This document shows, piece after piece, positions 1 to 8,536 of a DNA stretch of 64,000 nucleotides. Position 1 is the first letter of the stretch; every line of letters begins with the position of its first letter. Below the pieces are notes generated by a model that saw nothing but the letters and a program-made list of their open reading frames with translations, made no database searches and was not told the DNA's origin. This stretch comes from Solimonas terrae. GTDB lineage: Bacteria > Pseudomonadota > Gammaproteobacteria > Nevskiales > Nevskiaceae. The DNA lies in assembly GCF_011067135.1 (NCBI RefSeq), contig NZ_JAAMOW010000011.1, positions 80,154 to 144,153 on the forward strand. The letters run 5' to 3'. Made by a program: the position numbers and the translations under genes.

Positions 1-87
1 CAGCAGCATCTTGTCGTAACCCGACGCCTGCCGTCCGCGTTGCCAGCGCAGGAACTCGCGCATGCAGCGAGCCGACGGCCGAGCCAT
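1..87 (-). CDS. Partial ORF, N-terminal 29 residues of an unidentified protein
   Basis: An open frame runs from an ATG at 87 off the left edge of the window (29 codons, no stop). Its ATG overlaps the TGA of the upstream transglycosylase gene as TGATG, which suggests translational coupling. The visible peptide is basic and ends in a GYDKMLL-like stretch. The family cannot be assigned from so short a piece. Confidence 0.5.
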   Translation of the reverse strand, partial: MARPSARCMREFLRWQRGRQASGYDKMLL

Positions 88-656
88 CAGCTGTGGTACC
101 AGTGCCGGTTCAGCGCGTTGACGACCAGCATCGGGTAGTCGGGTTTGCCGTAGCTGCCGTTGTAGCGGCCGAGCGCGTTGATCAGGTTGCCGTGTTCCTT
201 GTCGAGATAGAACTTGAGGATCGTGCAGCCCATGCGCAGATTGGTCTGCGTGTGAAACAGGTTGTCGTCGGGCTTGCCGATTTCCTTGAGCCAGAACGGC
301 ATGATCTGCATCAGCCCCTGGGCGCCGGCGCTCGACACCGCGTAACGATTGAAGCGGCTTTCGACTTCGATCACCGACAGCACCAGTTCCGGCGCGAGCT
401 TGGCGCGTCGCGCTTCGCTGTGCACGAGTCGCAGCAGCTGCAGGCGCTGCGCGTCGTCGCGCACGAACGGCTGCAGACGCCCGGACATGTCGACGAACCA
501 GACCTCGGCATCGAAGCGATGCTCGAAGCCGTCGGCCGCATCGATGTTCTTCGCCAGCAGCGCGCGCAATTCCGGCTCCGGCTCGCCGGTGGGGCCGGCA
601 AATGCCGGACCGGCCACCACGGCGAAACAGCCTGCGAGCAGCAGTGCGCGCCGCAT
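87..656 (-). CDS. Lytic transglycosylase, SLT domain, periplasmic
   Basis: This 189-residue protein has an N-terminal signal peptide (about residues 1-20, ending AFA). A soluble lytic transglycosylase (Slt/MltE-like) domain covers about residues 85-180. Family motifs are visible: the catalytic Glu is E99 in VIEVESRFN, followed by GAQGLMQIMP and ALGRYNGS. The family cleaves the MurNAc-GlcNAc bond of peptidoglycan to give 1,6-anhydro-MurNAc ends. It lies 4 bp downstream of proS, probably in the same transcription unit, and overlaps the next ORF by TGATG. The protein is short and has no LysM or other binding module. Its role in wall turnover is inferred from the family. Confidence 0.93.
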   Translation of the reverse strand: MRRALLLAGCFAVVAGPAFAGPTGEPEPELRALLAKNIDAADGFEHRFDAEVWFVDMSGRLQPFVRDDAQRLQLLRLVHSEARRAKLAPELVLSVIEVESRFNRYAVSSAGAQGLMQIMPFWLKEIGKPDDNLFHTQTNLRMGCTILKFYLDKEHGNLINALGRYNGSYGKPDYPMLVVNALNRHWYHS

Positions 657-660
657 GGTC

Positions 661-2364
661 CTACGCCGACAGACGCTCGAGCACGGCAGCGGTGGTCGCC
701 GCGATCATCTCGGCCTTCTCGGCGCGGCGATGCTTGTACTCGAATTGCTGCGTCGCGAGGCTCTTGTCGCCGATGACGATGCGATGCGGAATGCCGATCA
801 GCTCGGCGTCGGCGAACATCGAACCGGGGCGATTGCCGCGATCGTCGAGCGCGACATCGATGCCGGCGGCGGCCAGTTCGTCGTGCAGCTTGTCGGCAGC
901 GTCCTTCACGGCCGGCGACTTGTCGCTGCCGATCGGGCAGATGATCACGCGGAACGGCGCGATCGCGTCCGGCCAGATGATGCCGCTGGCATCATGCGAC
1001 TGCTCGATCACGGCGGCCGCGAGGCGCGTCACGCCGATGCCGTAGCAACCCATCTCCGGGACCACGGCCTGGCCATCCGCATCGAGCACCGTGACACCCA
1101 TCGCCCTGGTGTATTTGGTGCCGAGCTGGAAGATGTGACCGCCTTCGATGCCGCGATAGAACTTGATCGTGCCGATGCCATCCGGGCTGACGTCACCCTC
1201 GGCAATCATGCGCAGGTCGGCCGTCTCGGGCTCGGCACAATCGCGCTCCCAGTTCACGCCGCTCAGGTGATGGTCGTTTTCGTTCGCGCCGCAGACGAAG
1301 TCGGCAACTTCCGCCGCGGCGAAATCGGCGATCACCGGAATCGGGCACGCGACCGGACCGAGATAGCCGACTTCGCAGCCGAACACCTTGAGCACGTCTT
1401 CCGGCGCCGCCATCGTCAGCGGGCTCGCAATCTTCGGATGCTTGGCAGCCTTGATCTCGTTGAGCTGGTGATCGCCGCGCAGGGCGATGCCGATCAGGCC
1501 GCCCTCGGCGCCCTTCACGACCAGCAGCTTGACCTTGCCACTGAGCGACACCTCGAGAAATTTGCTGACCTGCTCGCAGGTCTTCTGGCCCGGCGTCGAG
1601 ACTTTGGTCATCGCCGCGCCCGCCGCCGCGCGCGGCTTGCCGGACGGCAGCGTCTCGGCGGCTTCCACATTCGCGGCATAGGTTCCGCCTTCGGCAACCG
1701 CCAGCAGGTCCTCGCCGGAACCGGCCAGGATGTGGAATTCCTCGGACAGCGCGCCGCCGATGTTGCCGGAGTCGGCTTTCACCGGCCGGAAGTTCGCGCC
1801 GAGCCGCGTGAAGATGCGCACGTAGGCGTCGCGCATGTTCAGATATTCGCGGTGCAGGTCGTCCGCCGTCATGTGGAAGGAATACGCATCCTTCATCAGG
1901 AACTCGCGCGAACGCATCACGCCGAAGCGCGGGCGGCGCTCGTCGCGGAACTTGGTCTGCACCTGGTAGAAATTGACCGGCAGCTGTCGGTAGCTGCGGA
2001 AGTCCTGGCGAAAGTGATGGCAGATCACTTCCTCGTGCGTCGGCCCGTAGCAGAAATCATTCTGGTGCCGATCCTTGAAGCGCAGCATTTCCGCGCCCAT
2101 CTTGTCCCAGCGTCCGGACTCCTGCCACAGCTCCGCCGGCTGCACCGACGGCATCAGCACTTCCAGTGCACCGGCGCGATTCATCTCCTCGCGCACGATC
2201 GCCGCGATCCGGGTCAGCGTCCGCAGGCCGATCGGCATCCAGCTGTACAGACCGCTGCCCAGCTGCCGGATGTAGCCGGCGCGCAGCATCAGTTGATGGC
2301 TGACGACCTGCGCATCGGCAGGCGTCTCCTTGGTCGTCGACAGCGGAAATTTCGAGAGGCGCAT
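661..2364 (-). CDS. proS: Prolyl-tRNA synthetase (bacterial type)
   Basis: The enzyme charges tRNA-Pro with proline in the cytoplasm. At 567 residues it fits the bacterial ProS class, which has an editing (INS) domain between class II motifs 2 and 3. The N-terminus MRLSKFPLSTTKETPADA is the family signature, so the ATG at 2364 is used rather than an in-frame ATG 20 codons upstream. Class II motifs are visible: the TKFRDERRPRFG region (motif 2) and GCYGIGVTR (motif 3). The INS region, which hydrolyses mischarged Ala-tRNA-Pro, fills roughly residues 220-390. The anticodon-binding domain forms the C-terminus. The transglycosylase gene follows after 4 bp. Confidence 0.97.
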   Translation of the reverse strand: MRLSKFPLSTTKETPADAQVVSHQLMLRAGYIRQLGSGLYSWMPIGLRTLTRIAAIVREEMNRAGALEVLMPSVQPAELWQESGRWDKMGAEMLRFKDRHQNDFCYGPTHEEVICHHFRQDFRSYRQLPVNFYQVQTKFRDERRPRFGVMRSREFLMKDAYSFHMTADDLHREYLNMRDAYVRIFTRLGANFRPVKADSGNIGGALSEEFHILAGSGEDLLAVAEGGTYAANVEAAETLPSGKPRAAAGAAMTKVSTPGQKTCEQVSKFLEVSLSGKVKLLVVKGAEGGLIGIALRGDHQLNEIKAAKHPKIASPLTMAAPEDVLKVFGCEVGYLGPVACPIPVIADFAAAEVADFVCGANENDHHLSGVNWERDCAEPETADLRMIAEGDVSPDGIGTIKFYRGIEGGHIFQLGTKYTRAMGVTVLDADGQAVVPEMGCYGIGVTRLAAAVIEQSHDASGIIWPDAIAPFRVIICPIGSDKSPAVKDAADKLHDELAAAGIDVALDDRGNRPGSMFADAELIGIPHRIVIGDKSLATQQFEYKHRRAEKAEMIAATTAAVLERLSA

Positions 2365-2628
2365 GGCAGGCAGGTGATCGTTCCGAATCCGAAGGCGCGG
2401 ATTGTAGCGGTGCGCGCGTGGCACGTCAGAACCTTCGAGTCGATGCCGGCGCTGCGTACGGTGAGCGGTTCGCGGATGGTCATACTTTGCGCGGCGCGCG
2501 GCAGTGCGCTAGCTTCACTGCTGCGGACCAATCGGGCGTCTTTTCCGACGCGAATCACTTAGCGCCATGCACGGGCAAAAGGGATGCGCCGCAACATCGT
2601 GGTTATGCGACATCACAGGGAGATTGAC

Positions 2629-2910
2629 ATGGGTGAAGTGGTTACCGGAACCGGACCGACGAAAATGATGGCAGCACCGGCGCCGAAGAAAGCGCCGAAA
2701 AAGGCTGCGAAGAAAGCAGCCAAGAAGGCAGTCAAGAAAGCCGTGAAGAAGGTGGCGAAGAAGGCACCGGCCAAGAAGGCCGCTGCCAAGAAGGCGCCCG
2801 CCAAGAAAGCCGCGAAGACCGGCGCCGTGAAGAAGGTCATCGCCAAGGTGAAGAAGCTCGTCGCCAAAAAGGCGCCGGCCAAGAAGGCCGCGAAGAAAGC
2901 CAAGAAGTAA
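2629..2910 (+). CDS. Lysine/alanine-rich histone H1-like protein
   Basis: This 93-residue protein is built almost entirely from KKA, KKAPAKKA and similar repeats after a short neutral N-terminus (MGEVVTGTG). The composition matches bacterial histone H1-like proteins (Hc1/AlgP type), which bind DNA through their positive charge. The ATG at 2629 is preferred over an in-frame ATG 15 codons upstream because AGGGAG stands 6 bases before it. A strong hairpin-plus-T terminator follows 15 bp after the stop. A nucleoid role is inferred from composition. Low-complexity sequence of this kind carries little family information. Confidence 0.8.
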   Translation: MGEVVTGTGPTKMMAAPAPKKAPKKAAKKAAKKAVKKAVKKVAKKAPAKKAAAKKAPAKKAAKTGAVKKVIAKVKKLVAKKAPAKKAAKKAKK

Positions 2911-2925
2911 GCCGTAGTGCCCGTG

Positions 2926-2964
2926 CGACGGTCGCCAGGCTCAGGCCTGTCGACCGTCGTTTTT
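2926..2964 (+). terminator. Rho-independent terminator of the histone-like gene
   Basis: A perfect 9 bp inverted repeat (CGACGGTCG at 2926-2934, CGACCGTCG at 2951-2959) is followed directly by TTTTT. It ends the rightward transcript. The T-run touches the stop codon of the converging TIR-WD40 gene. There is no T-run on the other strand, so it looks one-directional. Confidence 0.85.
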
Positions 2965-5918
2965 CATGGTCCGGCCGCTGCGCTGCAGGCCGACACATCG
3001 GCGGCGCCTTGCGCGAGCGCATCGCCGACCACCCGCCACGATGCACGACAGCGCAGATCGCGGGCCAGGTTCGTCGCACTGCGGTCTTCCCGGGCCAGCG
3101 TCCACAGGCGCGCCCTGCCGTCACGACCACTGCTGATGATGGCCTTTCCGTCCGGCGTGAAACGCGCGCCGTTCCACTGGATCAGATCGTCGTGCGCCAC
3201 GAAGGCGTCGAGCAGTTCGCCCGTCGCCGAATCCCAGACACGAATCGCTCCGTCGTTGCCGGCGCTCATCGCCAGTGCGCCATCCGCCGTGAACGACACC
3301 GCTTCGACGGCACTGGTGTGCCCGCTCAGGCTCAGCCAGCGCTGGTCGCGAGGTCGCCACAGATACGCGAGATTGCCCCAGTCGCCGAGCACGATCTGCG
3401 TACCGGCCGCGTCGAAGCGCCCGCTCGTGAAATAGGCCGACGACGCGTCGCGCACCTGCGACAGCAGCTGCCCGCTGGTGGCGTCGAGCACGAAAGCCTG
3501 GGCACGCTTGGCGGTCGCCAGCAGGCGCCGGCCGTCGGCACTGAACGCGAGCACCGTGACATCCGCGTCGGCATCGTGATCGATCGGCAGACGGACCGAC
3601 CAGCGCCAGCGCTGCGCCGCGAGATCGCGCAGCCGGACGACGCCGTGCCCACCAACCGCAAGCAGCGATGCGTCCGGCGCCATCGCCGTCGCATGCGCTT
3701 CGCCCGCGGCCAGCTGCAACTGCGGCTCGTCGCTCGCGAGCTTCCAGATCGTCAGGCCGTCACCGATCAGATCGGCGCTGAGGTAGTGCGCCGCAGCGTC
3801 GAAATGCAGCGCGGTCGGTCGCGCGCCAGCGGTGTAGCGATGAGTGGTCGCACTGCTGTCGGTGTCGACGATCTCGATGTCGCCGTCGCGCGCCGCCATC
3901 GCCAGCGCCCTGCCATCGCCGCTGAACGCTGCAGTACTGAGCACGCCAAGCTCGTCGGCATAGTGATGCAGACGCTGCAGCGGCGCGCGCGACCACAGGC
4001 TGCCGCCGCTGGCATCGCCGGCGAACAATTGCCGGCCGTCGTCGCTGACGGCAGTCGGCGGCGCGTAGCCTTCCGGTGCGGTACCGATCGTCGTCACCGG
4101 TCGATCGGGCAGCGCCCAGATCAGCAGTGCGCCATCCGCACCGCCGCTGATCAGGCGATCGCCGTCGGTTGCGAACTGGAACACGTTCGGCGAACCCTGA
4201 TGGCCATCGAGCGTGTACAGATCGAGGCCCGATCCGACGTCGGAAATCACCAGTCGCCCTTCGACCAGCTGGCCGATCTCGCGGCCATCGGCGCGCATCA
4301 GGATGCCGTTGCCGCCGCCGCGCAGACGCGCGGCGTCGATCAATGCGCCGCTGCGCATGTCCCAGACGCTGGCCGCGGCGTGGGCGACACTCAGCAGACG
4401 GCTGCCGTCGGCACTGAACATCAGATTGGTGATCGGCTCGCGATGGCCGCTGCTCATGCGGACCGCACCGGTCTGCGCATCCCAGACACGCACTTCGCCG
4501 TCGCTGGTGCCGGCGGCGACCAGGCCGCAGCCGGCGGTCGAGGCCAGCACGCTCGGGTGACCGCGCAGGCCGTCGAACCGACGGCGCAGGCGAGCATCGG
4601 CCGCATCGCGCAACTCGACGATACCGTCGAGCCGCGCCGTCAGCAGCGAGCGCCCGTCGTGGCAGAACGCCGTCGCCGCATACGAGCCGGCAATGCGCCG
4701 GCTGCCGCCGGCCAGTGCCGCCACCGTGATGGAGGCGTCGGCCGCGACGTAAGCGACATGCGTCTCGCTGTCGTCGAGCGGGTTCATGGCGATGCCGAGA
4801 GCGTCGTCGCCGGCTGCGTACTGCGCCAGTGTCCGCCCGCTCGCGGCGTCCAGCAGCCGCAGGCGACGACGCGGCGCCTGCTCGTGACGGCTGTCGATCC
4901 AGATGACATGCCCGCCGTTGCCGTAACCGGACAGGAAGGCCGGCAGCGGCGCCAGATCGAGCGCGTATTCGGCGTGGCCGGTACGCGCATCGTAGGCGCG
5001 CAGCACGCGGTCGTCGCCGATCGCGTAGGCCTGCCGATCGTCGGGGCCGAGGTGAGCCTGAATGACGGGCGACGGTGTCGGGATGCGCAGACGCATGGCA
5101 TCGACGACCTGCATCGCACGGCCCAGCAGATAGCGCAGGGCCGGCGTGTCCACACCGAGTCCATGGGCTTCGTTCAGATAGACCGCCGCGCGCGCCTCGT
5201 CATGCGCGAGCATTTCGTTGCGGCCCGCTTCGTACAGGTGCTCGATCCGGGTCTGCAGCGCCTGCGCTGCCAGCGCCGCACGCTTCTCGACCTGCTGCCA
5301 GTGCCAGCCGGCGCCTGCCAGCGCGACGAGCACCAGTGCCGCGCATGCCGTGGCGAACTGCCGCAGCAGTCGCCGCCGCCGTTCGCGCCGGTGCAGTTCG
5401 TCGTAGCCGACGCCGATCATGCCGGCGATCAGCTTCAGCGTCGCTGCGTCGCGACCGTCGGCAGTCGGCGTCGCGTCGGCGGCGAGCGGCTCGGTGACCC
5501 GCCCCGTCGGCTGTCCGTCGGCGTCGTAGTGCCGCAGCAGGGCGGGCACGAAGCACTGCTCGGAGGCGTCGATCTTGAAGCAGAGGATGCGCTCCTCGCG
5601 GCCGAGCTTCTTGAAGCTCTCGACCTCCTCGTTGACCCAGCGCGACGCTGCCGCACGCCCGGAGCAGATGACGATCAGGAAACGCGACTCGACCAGCGCG
5701 CGCTGCACAACGCCGCCGAGATCGGCCGAACTCGGCAACTCGTCACGGTCTCGGAAGATCGGATAGAGCCGCCGCGGAACCGCGGCGCCGGCGTGTTCGC
5801 GGCCGAGCAGACGGCGCGGCACGCGATAGGACTCGAAGCGGCGATGCAGCCAGCGCGCCCAGACCCGGTCGTGATGGCTGTAGCTGATGAAAGCCCAGTA
5901 TCGATACGACTCTTGCAC
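2964..5918 (-). CDS. TIR domain, transmembrane segment and WD40-repeat protein
   Basis: This 984-residue protein has an N-terminal TIR domain (about 5-125). TIR landmarks are FISYSHHD at 10-17, the RDRDELPSS loop at 56-64 and SRWVNEE at 92-98. The Glu four residues after W94 (E98) is where NAD-cleaving TIR domains carry their catalytic Glu. A basic stretch (RRERRRR) and one hydrophobic helix (about 186-206) follow. The remaining 700 residues are repeats ending in VWD, IWA, LWR or similar, typical of WD40 blades. The topology implied is a cytoplasmic TIR and a periplasmic or membrane-tethered propeller. The start codon is GTG, placed just before the first TIR strand. The gene is divergent from, and 35 bp away from, the cyclase-domain gene. 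This architecture is widespread in proteobacteria but, as far as I know, not functionally defined. A role in NAD-based signalling or defence is inference. Confidence 0.85.
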   Translation of the reverse strand: MQESYRYWAFISYSHHDRVWARWLHRRFESYRVPRRLLGREHAGAAVPRRLYPIFRDRDELPSSADLGGVVQRALVESRFLIVICSGRAAASRWVNEEVESFKKLGREERILCFKIDASEQCFVPALLRHYDADGQPTGRVTEPLAADATPTADGRDAATLKLIAGMIGVGYDELHRRERRRRLLRQFATACAALVLVALAGAGWHWQQVEKRAALAAQALQTRIEHLYEAGRNEMLAHDEARAAVYLNEAHGLGVDTPALRYLLGRAMQVVDAMRLRIPTPSPVIQAHLGPDDRQAYAIGDDRVLRAYDARTGHAEYALDLAPLPAFLSGYGNGGHVIWIDSRHEQAPRRRLRLLDAASGRTLAQYAAGDDALGIAMNPLDDSETHVAYVAADASITVAALAGGSRRIAGSYAATAFCHDGRSLLTARLDGIVELRDAADARLRRRFDGLRGHPSVLASTAGCGLVAAGTSDGEVRVWDAQTGAVRMSSGHREPITNLMFSADGSRLLSVAHAAASVWDMRSGALIDAARLRGGGNGILMRADGREIGQLVEGRLVISDVGSGLDLYTLDGHQGSPNVFQFATDGDRLISGGADGALLIWALPDRPVTTIGTAPEGYAPPTAVSDDGRQLFAGDASGGSLWSRAPLQRLHHYADELGVLSTAAFSGDGRALAMAARDGDIEIVDTDSSATTHRYTAGARPTALHFDAAAHYLSADLIGDGLTIWKLASDEPQLQLAAGEAHATAMAPDASLLAVGGHGVVRLRDLAAQRWRWSVRLPIDHDADADVTVLAFSADGRRLLATAKRAQAFVLDATSGQLLSQVRDASSAYFTSGRFDAAGTQIVLGDWGNLAYLWRPRDQRWLSLSGHTSAVEAVSFTADGALAMSAGNDGAIRVWDSATGELLDAFVAHDDLIQWNGARFTPDGKAIISSGRDGRARLWTLAREDRSATNLARDLRCRASWRVVGDALAQGAADVSACSAAAGP

Positions 5919-5953
5919 GCGCCGCCGCCCCCGTTTCCCTGCGGCGAATCATA

Positions 5954-8455
5954 ATGGCTGCCTGGCTGTCGGTCGAAACGGGGGATATGGGCAACAGCAC
6001 GACACTGTCGACGGCGGGCACGACGATCCTGCCACTGCGCGACTGGCTGGCCGTGCATCTGCGCGCCGATGCCGGAGCGCGGCGCCTGCGCGTCGGCGCC
6101 TGCGGCCACTTGCTGTTGAGCCGCAGCGAAGCCCGCCGTGCACGGCGCCAGCTCGTCGAACAGGTCCTGCCGACGCTGATTGCCGACGGCGCGACCCGCC
6201 TGTCGCTGTTCGTCGGCATGGCCCCCGGTGCCGACATGCTGTTCCTCGAAACCGCTGCCGACTGGCTGCGCGAGCGCGGTCTGCCGTTCGAGATGACCGC
6301 GCTGCTGCCGGTGCCGGTCGACAACCTGATCAACGACTGGGTGCTGCGCGCGCAGGACGAGCAGCGCCAAATCGCGCGCAGCGCGCGCGCCGCGCTCGCG
6401 GCCGAAGCCGAATCGCTGTTGCAGCGCTGCACGACCATCGTGCCGCTGTATCCGGAATCCATCGACGCCGGCAGCCTGAGTTCGCGTGCGTTCCGCCAGC
6501 ACCAGTACCGGCGACTGGCGGCGATCCTCGCCCAGCACGCCGATCACGTCGTCGCGATCCTGCGGCCGCTGGCCTCGCTGGAACCCGGCGGCACCGCCGA
6601 AATCGTCACCTGGCGGCGCAACCCGGCGAGCATTCCGCCCGATCTGCGCCTGCATGCCTCGCACTGCGCGAGCGAGCGACCGGTTCACATCGTCGACCCC
6701 TCGCAAAGCGACCCGGTGCGGGCGATCCCCGCCGGCCCGATCGAGGACGACGAGCTGAGTCGCGTCCTGCACAGCGCCGAGCTTGCGCGCAGCGCAGGCA
6801 ACGAACTGGCCTGCAACGACATCGTCTATCGCGCGCTCAAGAGCGGCCTGCGCTCGCGCCGGCTCGAATACCTGCGCATCCAGGCGCTCGCCAATACCGG
6901 CAACGTGCGCATGGCGCTCGACCGCTACCTGAGCCTCGACCTGCACGACGACGAATTGGACGAGGACTGGCTGGCGCTGCGCGGCCGTCTCGAAAAGGAC
7001 CTGGCGCTGACCGGCAGCGGCGGTGCAGCGCAGTTCGCGCGCGCGGCCAGTGCCTATCGCGAAGCCTATCGCCGCCACGGCGGCTCATACAGCGCGATCA
7101 ATGCCGCGTCGATGCTGATGCTCGCCGGACGCCGCGCCGACGCGCGCCGGCTGGCAAAGGCCGCCATCCGGCGTACGCGCGCGGCAAGCGACGAAATCGG
7201 CCGCTTCTACGCGCTGGCCACCGAAAGCGAAGCCGCGCTGCTGCTCGGCGATCTGCGCGCCTGCCGGGAAAAGCTCACGGCCGCCAATCGACTGCTGCGC
7301 GACGATGTCGGGCGGCGCAGCCGCACACGCCAGCAGCTGCGCACGCTGTGCCTGAGGCTCGGCCACGATCCGGCGCTGCTCGACGCCTTGCAACTGCCGC
7401 CGCTGGTCCTGTTGCTGCCCGGCAAGGGCGCGGCCGACTGCCGCGACATCGTCCTGCCGCCGCTGCTGCGCCGGCTCGTTCACGATCGCGCCCTGCTGCA
7501 CGTCGCACTGAGCACGCCGTTCGAGCTCAAGCTGTGCGAACAGCTGATCGCACATGGCGCGCGCCTGTACCTGACCCTGCCGACTGCCGCCGGCGAACTC
7601 GCCCGGCAATGGCGCGGTCGCGAGGCCGGCGCACCGCATCGCCTGCAGCGCGTGCTCGACGCAGCCGAAGGCGTGGCGACCTTGCGCGGCTTCCTGTACG
7701 CGGAAACCGCCTGGGCCGCAGCCGAGGCGGCGCTGATGAACCGCGGGCTGGCGCGGCTCAGTGCCGAGCGCCTCGGTCTGAAGTTGCAGCAAGTCGACTG
7801 CCTGGGCGGTGCGGCACTGCGTTGCCGTCGCTTCGCAGGCGAAGCGCCGAGCTGTGATCCACCCGGCACGGCGGGCAGCGAGCGGCGCATGGTCGGACTG
7901 ATCTTTGCCGACTTCGCCAGCTTCCGCCGCCTGCGCGATCCGATGTTCCCGCGCTACTACCGCGAGATCATGCAAATGCTCGCCGACCTGCTCGACCGCC
8001 ACGCCGCGAAAGTGCTGGTGCGTCAGACCTGGGGCGATGCCCTGCACGTGGTCACCGAAGACGCCGCCAGCGCCGGACACATCGTCGCCGACATCCAGCA
8101 CGAGATCGAACAGCGGCGCCTGCGCGACGACGGCGTACTCGGCGATCTGGAACTGCGCATCGCCGCGCACTACGCACCCGCCTATTCGGGCATCGATCCG
8201 GTCGAGGAAAAACTGACCTACTACGGCTCGCAGCTGTCGTTCGCGGCGCGCATCGAGCCGGTCGTGCCACCCAGCATGATTTACGTTACCGAGGCGTTCG
8301 CCGCACGCGTTGCGCTCGAGGCGCCGGACGACTTCACGCTCGACTACGCCGGCGAAGTGGAGTTCGCGAAGCAGTTCGGGACCTATCGGCTGTACTCGCT
8401 GCGACAACGCGACCAGTGCAGCTCGCCCCGGGGCCTGTCTCGCCTTGCGACGTGA
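5954..8455 (+). CDS. SLOG-like / TRAF-binding-like / nucleotide cyclase-domain protein
   Basis: This is an 833-residue soluble protein. Residues 44-200 look like a Rossmann fold of the SLOG (SMF/DprA-LOG) kind, with VGACGHL near 47-53 and FVGMAPGAD near 86-94. Residues 250-480 are helical and contain YSAINAASMLMLAG, which resembles the YPGINAAT segment of TRAF-binding domains (DUF4071). A second alpha/beta region lies at about 485-620. The C-terminus (about 647-825) is a class III nucleotide cyclase domain. Both metal-binding Asp positions are kept (D653 in IFADF, D695 in WGDA) and so is the AAR Arg (R766). The usual Asn of the VNxAAR motif is Ser (S762), and the base-specifying Lys position is Gln (Q691). 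The product nucleotide cannot be predicted. The start could instead be the ATG at 5987. Signalling with the divergent TIR gene is inferred from position. Confidence 0.78.
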   Translation: MAAWLSVETGDMGNSTTLSTAGTTILPLRDWLAVHLRADAGARRLRVGACGHLLLSRSEARRARRQLVEQVLPTLIADGATRLSLFVGMAPGADMLFLETAADWLRERGLPFEMTALLPVPVDNLINDWVLRAQDEQRQIARSARAALAAEAESLLQRCTTIVPLYPESIDAGSLSSRAFRQHQYRRLAAILAQHADHVVAILRPLASLEPGGTAEIVTWRRNPASIPPDLRLHASHCASERPVHIVDPSQSDPVRAIPAGPIEDDELSRVLHSAELARSAGNELACNDIVYRALKSGLRSRRLEYLRIQALANTGNVRMALDRYLSLDLHDDELDEDWLALRGRLEKDLALTGSGGAAQFARAASAYREAYRRHGGSYSAINAASMLMLAGRRADARRLAKAAIRRTRAASDEIGRFYALATESEAALLLGDLRACREKLTAANRLLRDDVGRRSRTRQQLRTLCLRLGHDPALLDALQLPPLVLLLPGKGAADCRDIVLPPLLRRLVHDRALLHVALSTPFELKLCEQLIAHGARLYLTLPTAAGELARQWRGREAGAPHRLQRVLDAAEGVATLRGFLYAETAWAAAEAALMNRGLARLSAERLGLKLQQVDCLGGAALRCRRFAGEAPSCDPPGTAGSERRMVGLIFADFASFRRLRDPMFPRYYREIMQMLADLLDRHAAKVLVRQTWGDALHVVTEDAASAGHIVADIQHEIEQRRLRDDGVLGDLELRIAAHYAPAYSGIDPVEEKLTYYGSQLSFAARIEPVVPPSMIYVTEAFAARVALEAPDDFTLDYAGEVEFAKQFGTYRLYSLRQRDQCSSPRGLSRLAT

Positions 8456-8536
8456 AACAGGACGCCGGCCGGGCACCGGATGCCGGCCGTATGCAAGGCG
8501 CGCTGCTGCAGGACCCCGGCTCTGAGATAATGCCGC

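Noticed and set aside
2964..8455. Calling the TIR/cyclase pair a Pycsar or CBASS system
   Set aside because: The TIR protein lacks a visible cyclic-nucleotide-binding domain, the cyclase is embedded in a multidomain protein, and there is no CD-NTase.
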